The notes beneath the pieces are model-generated. The model saw only the letters and a list, made by a program, of their open reading frames with translations, did not search any database and had not been told where the DNA came from. Positions 1 through 7,280 of a stretch of 10,293 bases of DNA are shown in pieces. Source of the stretch: Candidatus Zhuqueibacterota bacterium (GTDB lineage: Bacteria > Zhuqueibacterota > Zhuqueibacteria > Thermofontimicrobiales > Thiofontviventaceae); NCBI GenBank assembly GCA_014729735.1, contig WJJN01000644.1, forward strand, positions 1 through 10,293, given 5' to 3'. The translations under genes were made by a program, and so were the position numbers. The number at the start of each line of letters is the position of its first letter. The stretch's first letter is position 1.

Positions 1-558
1 GCATTAATGACTTTAAAATATTCAAACTATGCATACCTGAGCAAAATATTTTTCTTTGTTATCGTTCTGTTTTTGATTGTTAGTGGTATAATACTGGTTT
101 TAAAAAAGAAAGATTATCGATTTATTGCCTTTGTACCGTTGATTCTCCTGATTTTCGCGGTCGGGCAATTTGAACGCGTAAGAGAGTTTCTCAGAAAGCC
201 GTATACAATACACAAATATTTATACTCTAACGGCATCCGGGAATCGGAAGCGCCATTTTTGAATCAGAGCGGAGTTTTAAAATATGCCGGATGGGCAAAA
301 CGAAGTGCAAAAGAGACGGATCCTGTCTTGCGAAAAGGGGAGCTACTCTTTAAACTGGAATGTGCAAATTGCCACACCTATAACGGTGTTAACGGCATTA
401 CGAAAAAGAAACGGATTATTCAGGATGTTGAATTGACAGATAACTTCCTTCGCACGTATAAACGATCTCATCCCTACATGCCACCGTTTATCGGAACGGA
501 GGAAGAACGACAGGCGCTCGCAGTTTATCTGGATCATCTTGTAAATAAATCGCCGTAG
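1..558 (+). CDS. 3' part of a membrane protein with C-terminal monoheme cytochrome c domain, probably cytochrome bd subunit I-like (partial)
   Basis: The frame is open to the first base of the window (codons GCA TTA precede the ATG at 7), so this is probably the C-terminal end of a longer gene and the ATG at 7 an internal Met. Numbering from that Met, two membrane helices (about 11-33 and 38-54) are followed by the motif REFLRKPYTIHKYLYSNGI (59-77). This resembles the conserved segment after the last core helix of CydA-like proteins (the E-x-GRQPW region of classical CydA). A soluble c domain follows, with heme site C119-A-N-C122-H123 and a likely axial Met158 in HPYMPPF; it should lie in the periplasm. 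The gene sits 81 bases upstream of a second CydA-like, c-fused gene and probably forms a complex with it and the ACIII proteins downstream. The c domain is certain. The CydA relationship rests on the short motif and the neighbour. If the ATG at 7 were the true start, it would be a small two-helix membrane cytochrome c. Confidence 0.75.
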   Translation, partial: ALMTLKYSNYAYLSKIFFFVIVLFLIVSGIILVLKKKDYRFIAFVPLILLIFAVGQFERVREFLRKPYTIHKYLYSNGIRESEAPFLNQSGVLKYAGWAKRSAKETDPVLRKGELLFKLECANCHTYNGVNGITKKKRIIQDVELTDNFLRTYKRSHPYMPPFIGTEEERQALAVYLDHLVNKSP

Positions 559-560
559 CG

Positions 561-595
561 TTTTTCTTTCTTAAGAATAGCTTTTTCTTTTAAGA
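561..595 (+). repeat. Short imperfect direct repeat in the 81-base intergenic gap
   Basis: Two T-rich copies follow each other between the first two genes: TTTTTCTTTCTTAAGA at 561-576 and TTTTTCTTTTAAGA at 582-595, differing by a two-base indel. The gap shows no clear terminator hairpin and no convincing -35/-10 pair, so transcription probably reads through. The repeat may be a leader element or simple T-rich sequence; no function can be assigned. Confidence 0.35.
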
Positions 596-624
596 CGAAC
601 ATAGTTACATATATCCACTTTTAT

Positions 625-630
625 GGAGGT
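625..630 (+). promoter_or_regulatory. Ribosome binding site of the second c-fused membrane protein
   Basis: GGAGGT at 625-630 lies 9 bases before the ATG at 640, a strong Shine-Dalgarno match. It fixes this start. The gene therefore has its own initiation site, while most downstream genes overlap or lie very close to their upstream neighbour. Confidence 0.7.
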
Positions 631-639
631 TTTGGCTGT

Positions 640-1929
640 ATGGATATTATACCCATTAGTGTGCCTCTGGACTTACCCGCATCATTAAGTTTATTGAAAT
701 TTGTGCTTGTTATCACATTTTTGCTGCATATACTTTTCATTAATTTCATGATCGGGGGAACGTTCTGGGCTGTATTTTTCAGAATGCTGAGAAAAGAAGA
801 TCCTTTTTACGATCGCCTTGCCAAAGATATGATTAGCACGGTTACGGTCAATAAAAGCATTGCCGTGGTTGTTGGTGTCGCACCGTTATTGACGATCAGT
901 TTGGCGTATATTCATTTCTTTTACTCTGCAAACAATATTACCGCACCTTTATGGTTATCTGTAATCTGGCTTGTGGCGTTGGCATTTTTGGCACTCTATG
1001 TTTACAAGTATACATGGGATTCGCAAAAATACAGCATCAATTTCAAATACTTTTGGGGATTGCTGGCGTTTGCCATTTTTCTTTTTGTCCCGTTTATTTT
1101 TTTGACGAACATCAATACCATGTTGTATCCTGATCAATGGAAAAATGTCTATAATTTCTGGGATACAATATGGGTTCCCAATGTTATTCCCCGCTATCTT
1201 CATTTCATGAACGCCAGTTTTGCTGTAACCGGATTCTTTGCCTATGGTTATTTTCATTTCCGGGGAAAAAACAAACCCGAAGATGCCAATTATTATAATC
1301 GCGCAAAAAGGCTGGGTTTAAAATGGGCATTCGTGGCGACGGTTTTACAAATGATTTTCGGTGTGCTGAACTATGTCACGCTGCCAATGAATTCCGATTC
1401 GAATCTTGTGTTGATATTGATCATTATTGCCGTCATTTTTGCAGGGATCGCGACATATTTTGTCTCCTTGAATTTATTTGCAGATAAGCAGATAAATCCC
1501 TACTTCATTTTTACATCCATTTTCGTCACATTAATACTGATGGCAACGCTGCGTCACTTTGTCAGGGAAAATGCGTTAAAAGAGCCTATGAAAATCGTTG
1601 CCAATAAAACAGAGCAATATCAGGCAAATCTCGCTTCGTTTATGAAGACATATTCCCCTACCGGAGAGGTAACTATCACCGGTGAATCAGTGTTTGAGGA
1701 GGTATGTATGGCATGTCACGCAATAGACAGAGCAATTGTGGGTCCGCCAATGACTTATGCCATCGAAAAATACAGAGGCAATCCCGAAGCAATGAAGGAA
1801 TTCGTTAGTGATCCTCAGAAAATCGATCCGGAGTATCCGGTGATGCCTCCGCCACCTATTTCTCAAAAAGAAGTCGATTTGGTTGTGGATTATTTATTAA
1901 GCCTGGAGGTAGGACAAAATGAAAACTAA
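640..1929 (+). CDS. Cytochrome bd subunit I (CydA)-like membrane protein fused to a C-terminal cytochrome c domain
   Basis: This 429-residue protein has about eight membrane helices (roughly 17-46, 72-95, 105-124, 135-157, 182-206, 226-247, 256-281, 285-303) and then a periplasmic c domain. The first helix, with LLHILFINFMIGG (28-40), matches the CydA helix carrying the heme-ligating His19 of E. coli, making His30 the candidate. RYLHFMNASFAVTGFF (185-200) resembles the CydA helix with the b558 ligand His186, making His188 the candidate. The loop between helices 5 and 6 is only about 20 residues and lacks the GxQPAKxAAxE-type quinol loop of true CydA, suggesting that electrons arrive from cytochrome c rather than directly from quinol. 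The c domain has heme site C356-M-A-C-H360 and likely axial Met402 in YPVMPPPP. The family's four-helix heme core is known for O2 reduction; oxidase activity here is inferred. Its stop overlaps the actA start by 11 bases, so it is translationally coupled to the ACIII genes. No CydB gene is visible. NO reduction or a structural electron-transfer role are alternatives. Confidence 0.8.
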   Translation: MDIIPISVPLDLPASLSLLKFVLVITFLLHILFINFMIGGTFWAVFFRMLRKEDPFYDRLAKDMISTVTVNKSIAVVVGVAPLLTISLAYIHFFYSANNITAPLWLSVIWLVALAFLALYVYKYTWDSQKYSINFKYFWGLLAFAIFLFVPFIFLTNINTMLYPDQWKNVYNFWDTIWVPNVIPRYLHFMNASFAVTGFFAYGYFHFRGKNKPEDANYYNRAKRLGLKWAFVATVLQMIFGVLNYVTLPMNSDSNLVLILIIIAVIFAGIATYFVSLNLFADKQINPYFIFTSIFVTLILMATLRHFVRENALKEPMKIVANKTEQYQANLASFMKTYSPTGEVTITGESVFEEVCMACHAIDRAIVGPPMTYAIEKYRGNPEAMKEFVSDPQKIDPEYPVMPPPPISQKEVDLVVDYLLSLEVGQNEN

Positions 1930-2467
1930 AAACTTGCCTCTCATTCTGGCTGTGGCGATGATTATGTGGGTCGGTATTGTTATTATTCTGGCAATTGTGT
2001 CACAGAAAATAATCCATCGTTTTGGTCCGCTGCCGGAACAGCCTGTAGAATTTTCGCACACGGTACATGTGAATCAACTGGGATTGGAATGTCTATATTG
2101 TCATTCATCCGCTGAAAAGTCCATTCACGCAACAATCCCATCCAGCAGCCTCTGTCTTGACTGTCATGAAGGTGTGGACATGGATATCCCTGAAGTCAAA
2201 AAAATGCTGGCGATCATCGAGGAAAAAGGAGAGATCGATTGGGAGCGCGTTTATGAAGTAAAAGATCATGTATATTTCAGTCATCGTGTGCATACGGTAA
2301 TTGCAAAAATAGAGTGTCAGGAATGCCACGGACCGGTGGAACACATGACGGTTGCGATCCGTGCTTCAGGCGGATCTTCGGACCGGGGATTTATGGAAAT
2401 GGGATGGTGTGTTACCTGTCATGAAAGAAGGGGAGCACCGCGCGAATGCATTACCTGTCATAAATAA
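1919..2467 (+). CDS. actA: Alternative Complex III pentaheme cytochrome c subunit ActA
   Basis: This 182-residue protein has one N-terminal membrane anchor (about 7-28) and a periplasmic domain with five CxxCH heme sites: C58-LY-C61-H62, C79-LD-C82-H83, C133-QE-C136-H137, C164-VT-C167-H168 and C177-IT-C180-H181. Two FSHxVH segments (45-50 and 120-125) supply candidate distal histidines, as in cytochrome c7-like multiheme proteins and in ActA of Rhodothermus and Flavobacterium ACIII. In ACIII, ActA collects electrons from the ActB iron-sulfur chain and passes them to a soluble or oxidase-bound cytochrome. Here the likely acceptors are the c domains encoded just upstream. The start at 1919 is supported by GGAGG at 1905-1909 and overlaps the preceding gene by 11 bases. 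Five hemes followed directly by actB make the assignment strong. Confidence 0.93.
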   Translation: MKTKNLPLILAVAMIMWVGIVIILAIVSQKIIHRFGPLPEQPVEFSHTVHVNQLGLECLYCHSSAEKSIHATIPSSSLCLDCHEGVDMDIPEVKKMLAIIEEKGEIDWERVYEVKDHVYFSHRVHTVIAKIECQECHGPVEHMTVAIRASGGSSDRGFMEMGWCVTCHERRGAPRECITCHK

Positions 2468-2482
2468 GGAGATAGAAAATCT

Positions 2483-5383
2483 ATGAATAATCTGGATAGA
2501 AGAAATTTCCTCAAATCGCTCGGTATGCTAAGTCTGGCAATGGTTCCCGACATTTCCCGGCGACCGATCCGAAAATTATTTCCACTGCTCATCCCGGCAG
2601 AGGAAATTATTCCCGGAACGCCTTACTGGTACGCATCCACATGTTGCGAATGCCCGGCTCGCTGCGGAACAATGTTGAAAGTCCGGGAAGGGAGAGTTAT
2701 TAAAATCGAAGGAAATCCCAATCATCCGCTTAGCAGGGGGGGGCTGTGTCCGAGGGGACAGGCAGCATTACAGGAATTATATAATGTCGATAGAATAAGA
2801 TTTCCGTTTAAAAAGATTGACAATGCACCGAAGACAAAGCTCACATGGGACAGCGCTATCAACGAAATAAAAGAATTGATCGAAGTCGGCAAGACGCTTT
2901 TCATTTCAGGCTATATCACAAGTATACAAAAATCATACATCCAAACATGGCTTGGTGGAATAAGTGAAGCCGCACAGTTATTTATTTATGAACCGGCATT
3001 GCGAAACAGCTACTATGAAGCAAATCGAATTGCTTTCGGCAGACCGGACGCCAATGAATATCATCTGGAAAATGCGGATTTAATCATGGATTTTGGTGCA
3101 GAGTTTATGGAAACCTGGGAATCACCGGTGGAATTGAGCCATCAATATTCCAACGCCCGAAGAGTTCGCAACGAAAATATTGTAAAACTGATTTATGTAG
3201 GGATTTCGGAAAGCCTGACCGGTACGAATGCGGATGAGGAGTATAAAATTCATCCCAAAACCGAAGCTGTCGTGATGCTGTCGCTGGCAAATTGGCTGCT
3301 GGATAATTCCCAAAAAAGTAATATAAATGATCGTGAAAAATCTACATGGAGACGAAATCTTCAGGCTTTTACGCTGCAAAAAGCATCCGAGATGTCGGGA
3401 CTTTCCATTGAGCAACTAACCCATCTCGGCAAACAACTGGATCAATATCCGAATACATTAATTTTGTGCGGAGATGCCGTTGCTGCACATGAACAGGGAA
3501 CCGATTCGATAGTTGCTGCAAATATACTGAATTATATTTGCGGAAGTTACGGGAACACGATTGCTTTGAAATCCGGTCAGCCACTCGATGCTGTGGACGC
3601 GCCGGTTGATTTCGAAGCCGTGATCGAAGAAATTCTGAATGATCAGATTTCCAATATTATCTTTTACAATACAAATCCGTTTTATACCTATCCGGATAAA
3701 GAACGCCTGCGGAAGGCACTGAAAAAAGTGCCCCTTAAAATAGCGCTGGCAACAACGTTGAATGATACAGCAGCTATGGCAGATTACGTGTTGCCGGTGC
3801 ATCACACCATTGAAACCTGGGGCGTAGAGGATCTCGGTAATGAAGATTATTCGCTGGTTCAGCCGGGAATGCAACCGGTCTTTGATTCAAAGCCCGTGGA
3901 AGTTGTGCTGCAATCCATACGAAAGCACACAAGATTACCCAATGATTTTGAACAGTACATTGAAAATGAATGGCAGAGCATTTTTAATGAAATTGGCGGC
4001 AATGGATCATTTGAAAAAAACTGGAAGGAAATGCTGCTTAAAGGAGGCGTCTGGAACCGAACCACATTGCAAAGCGCACAAGTGGATGCGTCTCAAGGCG
4101 CTTTTTCTTTTCTTCAAAATTATGAACTGCCGAAAGTCTCCGAAAGGTTGACCCTGAACGCGCATTTAAGCCATCGTTATTATGATGGTGTAGGTGCAAA
4201 CAAATCCTGGCTCTGGGAGCTTCCACATCAGTTGTATCATTACGTGTGGGATGTGCCTGTTCGGGTGCATCCGAATGTGGCTCGGGAATACGGACTGGCG
4301 GAAGGCGAAATTGTCTCGCTATCCTGCAATAACCGTTCAATCGAAGCCCCGGTATTGATTACGGATCAGATTCATCCGAAAGTCATCGCAATGGAGCTGG
4401 GCTCGGGACATGCAAATTATGGGCAACATGCAGTGAAAGAAACCGGGAATCCTGCTGATTTGCTGCCACTAAATTTCGACCGGATTTCCGGTGACAAAAT
4501 ATTTCTTGCAGAAAATGTTGAGATCAAAAAAACAGGAAAACGACGGGATTTGGTACGTTTGCAGGGAAGTTATGATCAGGGCGAGCGCAAAATCGTGCAG
4601 CAGATCTCTTTAAAGGAGGTTGTGCGACTTCATAAACAGGGAGCCGTCCGGGAGGAGCCGCATGCCCCGAAAATCTATCCGGAGCACGAGCATGAAGTAT
4701 ACGATTGGATGATGGTAATCGATCTATCGCTCTGCACAGGCTGTGGCGCTTGTGCGGTTGCATGTTATGCGGAAAACGCTGTGCCGGTTGTTGGTAAACA
4801 GGGATGTAAGCATGGTCGGGAAATGGCGTGGCTGCGGCTGGAAAAATTTGAAGTCGATGGCAGATATCGCTTCATTCCAATGTTATGTCAGCAATGCGAA
4901 ATTGCACCGTGTGAAACTGTTTGTCCGGTTTATGCCACTGTTCATAGCAATGAAGGCTTGAATATACAGGTTTATAACCGCTGCGTCGGTACGCGCTACT
5001 GTTCAAATAACTGTCCCTATAAAGTGCGACGATTTAACTATTATCCGACGCGATGGGAAGAGCCGACGAACTTGCAACTAAATCCGGATATCTATCATCG
5101 CCCGAAAGGGGTGATGGAAAAATGCACGTTTTGCGTGCATCGTTTGCGCCGGGCAAAAGAAGAAGCAAAAATGCAAGGAAGACTGGTGAAAGACGGCGAG
5201 GCAATTCCGGCGTGCGTTCAATCCTGTCCCACCGGTGCAATGTCTTTTGGCAATTTGAATAACCCGGACAGCAGAGTCACAAAGATGGTCAATAATTTCA
5301 GAGGTTATCATGTGTTCGAGGTTTTAAACACGCAGCCATCAGTTTTGTATCTGAAAAATATCAAGCATGAAGACAAAGGCTAA
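2483..5383 (+). CDS. actB: Alternative Complex III iron-sulfur subunit ActB (molybdopterin oxidoreductase-like domain fused to a PsrB/NrfC-like ferredoxin domain)
   Basis: This 966-residue fusion starts with a Tat-like signal (DRRNFLKSLG, 5-14), so the folded protein should be exported. Residues about 45-690 resemble molybdopterin oxidoreductases (N-terminal Fe-S region, central domain, C-terminal dinucleotide-binding-like region). Residues about 745-940 form a ferredoxin domain. Its 15 cysteines are C751/754/757/761, C802/805/810/814, C834/840/844 and C881/884/911/915. The third group reads CVGTRYCSNNCP, with Thr837 where a fourth Cys would be, as expected for three [4Fe-4S] and one [3Fe-4S] cluster in ActB. 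Unusually, the N-terminal domain also has a full C54-x2-C57-x3-C61-x27-C89 motif, like the FS0 cluster site of catalytic family members. By family precedent the protein carries electrons from the quinol site to ActA and no longer binds molybdenum. An AGGAG at 2467-2471 precedes the start. A G8 run lies at 2736-2743. A PsrAB-like reductase is less likely because ActA, ActC, ActD and ActF flank it. Confidence 0.92.
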   Translation: MNNLDRRNFLKSLGMLSLAMVPDISRRPIRKLFPLLIPAEEIIPGTPYWYASTCCECPARCGTMLKVREGRVIKIEGNPNHPLSRGGLCPRGQAALQELYNVDRIRFPFKKIDNAPKTKLTWDSAINEIKELIEVGKTLFISGYITSIQKSYIQTWLGGISEAAQLFIYEPALRNSYYEANRIAFGRPDANEYHLENADLIMDFGAEFMETWESPVELSHQYSNARRVRNENIVKLIYVGISESLTGTNADEEYKIHPKTEAVVMLSLANWLLDNSQKSNINDREKSTWRRNLQAFTLQKASEMSGLSIEQLTHLGKQLDQYPNTLILCGDAVAAHEQGTDSIVAANILNYICGSYGNTIALKSGQPLDAVDAPVDFEAVIEEILNDQISNIIFYNTNPFYTYPDKERLRKALKKVPLKIALATTLNDTAAMADYVLPVHHTIETWGVEDLGNEDYSLVQPGMQPVFDSKPVEVVLQSIRKHTRLPNDFEQYIENEWQSIFNEIGGNGSFEKNWKEMLLKGGVWNRTTLQSAQVDASQGAFSFLQNYELPKVSERLTLNAHLSHRYYDGVGANKSWLWELPHQLYHYVWDVPVRVHPNVAREYGLAEGEIVSLSCNNRSIEAPVLITDQIHPKVIAMELGSGHANYGQHAVKETGNPADLLPLNFDRISGDKIFLAENVEIKKTGKRRDLVRLQGSYDQGERKIVQQISLKEVVRLHKQGAVREEPHAPKIYPEHEHEVYDWMMVIDLSLCTGCGACAVACYAENAVPVVGKQGCKHGREMAWLRLEKFEVDGRYRFIPMLCQQCEIAPCETVCPVYATVHSNEGLNIQVYNRCVGTRYCSNNCPYKVRRFNYYPTRWEEPTNLQLNPDIYHRPKGVMEKCTFCVHRLRRAKEEAKMQGRLVKDGEAIPACVQSCPTGAMSFGNLNNPDSRVTKMVNNFRGYHVFEVLNTQPSVLYLKNIKHEDKG

Positions 5384-5401
5384 GAATCAAGGGGATCGAG
5401 T

Positions 5402-6745
5402 ATGAGTAAAGAAAATTATTTTGCTCCGGATTTAATCGTCGATCAGGTGAATGCGCAAGTACTGGAACCGCTCAAGAAGCCGAGTAAATTATTTTATGTG
5501 ATGATTGCCCTTTTCATCAGTTTCATTCTGTTTGGTGCATATTGCCTGTACACGCAAATTTTCGAAGGACTGGGAGTAGCTGGAATGAACAATCCCATTG
5601 CCTGGGGCATTTATCTGACGAACTTTGTGTTTTGGGTGGGTATTGCGCATTCGGGAACACTAATTTCCGCAATTCTGTTTCTGTTCCGCTCGCGCTGGCG
5701 AACCAGTGTCAATCGAATCGCCGAAGCCATGACAGTATTCGCCGTGACGATGGCTGGATTGTTCCCGCTGATCCATTTAGGGCGCATCTGGTTTGCTTAC
5801 TGGCTTCTTCCGTATCCCAACGCCCGCCATTTATGGGTCAATTTCCGCTCGCCGTTAAACTGGGATGTGTTTGCTGTTGTCACGTATATGACGGTTTCCA
5901 CGCTGTTCTTTATCGTGGGGATGATGCCGGACATGGCAGTACTACGAGATCGTTTTAAAGGTATTCGAAGTAAAATTTATGGGGTGTTTGCTATGGGTTG
6001 GCGCGGTACCCACAGGCAATGGCATCATTATGAAACCGCGTATCTGCTGTTTGCAGCACTGGCAACGCCGCTGGTGATTTCGGTTCACAGTATTGTTTCG
6101 TGGGACTTTGCAATGTCCAGTCTGCCTGGCTGGCACAGCACTATTTTTGCCCCCTATTTTGTATCCGGTGCGATCTTTTCGGGCTGCGCCATGGTGATCA
6201 CAATTCTTTATCCGTTACGTAAATTTTTTCATCTCGAAGATTTGATCACCGAAAAGCATTTCACACGAATTTCACAAATGATGCTGCTCACTTCTTTAAT
6301 TGTCACATATTCGTATCTCACTGAATTCTTCATTGCATGGTACGGACACAATATTTTCGAACAGGAAAGCTTCTATAACCGCGCGTTCGGATATTATGGC
6401 ATTTATTTCTTCATGATGTTCGTTTTTAATTCGATTTTACCCTTGGGAATATTTTTCAAAAAAATAAGAACAAACATTAAAGTACTTTTTGTGATATCGA
6501 TCCTGGTCAATGTGGGTATGTGGCTGGAACGATTCGTAATTATAATCACTTCGTTGTCCCGGGATTACGATCCCTACGCCTGGGGAATTTATAAGCCGAC
6601 CTACATAGAGTGGGGGATTTTTCTCGGAAGCGTCGGCGGCTTTTTACTACTCTTTTTCTCCTTTGCAAAATTTGCACCTGTGGTTGCGATTAGTGAAGTG
6701 AAAGGTCAAATTCATCATGATAAAACAGGAGGGGATCATGAATAA
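5402..6745 (+). CDS. actC: Alternative Complex III NrfD-like quinol-binding membrane subunit ActC
   Basis: This 447-residue integral membrane protein has about ten predicted helices and belongs to the NrfD/PsrC family. Diagnostic ActC-like segments include GIYLTNFVFWVGIAHSGT (69-86), HYETAYLLFAALATPLVIS (209-227), VHSIVSWDFA (228-237) and VGMWLERFVII (371-381). In ACIII, ActC is the subunit that oxidises quinol at the periplasmic face and feeds electrons to ActB; it carries no heme. A modest AAGGGG (5389-5394) precedes the ATG at 5402, 18 bases after actB. The reading frame ends inside the start of actD (8-base overlap), indicating coupled translation. The length agrees with ActC rather than shorter NrfD subunits of about 300 residues. 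Confidence 0.92.
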   Translation: MSKENYFAPDLIVDQVNAQVLEPLKKPSKLFYVMIALFISFILFGAYCLYTQIFEGLGVAGMNNPIAWGIYLTNFVFWVGIAHSGTLISAILFLFRSRWRTSVNRIAEAMTVFAVTMAGLFPLIHLGRIWFAYWLLPYPNARHLWVNFRSPLNWDVFAVVTYMTVSTLFFIVGMMPDMAVLRDRFKGIRSKIYGVFAMGWRGTHRQWHHYETAYLLFAALATPLVISVHSIVSWDFAMSSLPGWHSTIFAPYFVSGAIFSGCAMVITILYPLRKFFHLEDLITEKHFTRISQMMLLTSLIVTYSYLTEFFIAWYGHNIFEQESFYNRAFGYYGIYFFMMFVFNSILPLGIFFKKIRTNIKVLFVISILVNVGMWLERFVIIITSLSRDYDPYAWGIYKPTYIEWGIFLGSVGGFLLLFFSFAKFAPVVAISEVKGQIHHDKTGGDHE

Positions 6746-7280
6746 TGCGAATGTGAGAATTAAGGCGATTTATAATAATTATGAAGCATTCATTAACGCT
6801 TTAAAAGTTCTGAGCTCGAAAAAAGAACTGGATATGGATGTCATCTCTCCCATGCCGTTGCATGATGTTGAAAAACTGATCCCGCAAAAGCCGAGCGGAG
6901 TAAGATGGTTCACATTCTTCGGCGGTATTCTCGGATTGATAATCGGTTTTGCATTTCCTATCTATACGGTACTCGATTGGCCATTGATCACCGGCGGGAA
7001 GCCCGTGGTGACAATTCAGGCATTTATTATAATTGCCTTTGAATTGTTAATCCTGTTCGGGGCGGCTTTTACACTTTTAGGACTATTATTTCATGCGAGA
7101 TTACCACGGCAAAATTTATCGAATTATGATGTTCGATTTTCCGGAAATTCGTTTGGATTTGTTTTCTCTGTCCCCGAAAGAAAAATCAACGAAATGAAAA
7201 ATATTTTGCAGGATGCGGATGACATTATTACTGATAAATTGTCAACAGAGTCAGGGAGGATCGGTAATGAAAGCAGATAA
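6738..7280 (+). CDS. actD: Alternative Complex III membrane subunit ActD (DUF3341 type)
   Basis: This 180-residue protein has a soluble N-terminal part (1-55), two membrane helices (about 57-79 and 94-118) and a C-terminal soluble part, the usual ActD design. The N-terminal half has the family's pattern of a short alpha/beta segment (YNNYEAFINAL, then the sequence VISPMPLHDVEKLI at 35-48) before the first helix, and RLPRQ follows the second. ActD packs against ActC and ActB in ACIII and has no cofactor. I chose the ATG at 6738 because AGGAGGGG lies just upstream (6727-6734); an in-frame ATG at 6717 lies before that site. The gene overlaps actC by 8 bases and actF by 14. Confidence 0.9.
   Translation: MNNANVRIKAIYNNYEAFINALKVLSSKKELDMDVISPMPLHDVEKLIPQKPSGVRWFTFFGGILGLIIGFAFPIYTVLDWPLITGGKPVVTIQAFIIIAFELLILFGAAFTLLGLLFHARLPRQNLSNYDVRFSGNSFGFVFSVPERKINEMKNILQDADDIITDKLSTESGRIGNESR

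Noticed and set aside
7..558. ATG at 7 as the true start of a complete 183-residue cytochrome
   Set aside because: The frame is open to base 1, no ribosome binding site can be seen before 7, and the C-terminal motif implies a longer bd-like protein. Treated as partial.
3458..3874. Minus-strand open frame opposite actB
   Set aside because: It lies wholly within conserved actB and has no ribosome binding site or protein-like features.
2483..6745. Polysulfide/thiosulfate reductase (PsrABC-like) or Qrc-like complex
   Set aside because: The catalytic and Fe-S parts are fused in one 966-residue protein, a pentaheme ActA precedes it, and ActD and ActF follow; this combination is specific for ACIII.
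6717..7280. Longer actD starting at 6717
   Set aside because: The strong purine-rich ribosome binding site at 6727-6734 lies after this ATG and directly before the one at 6738.
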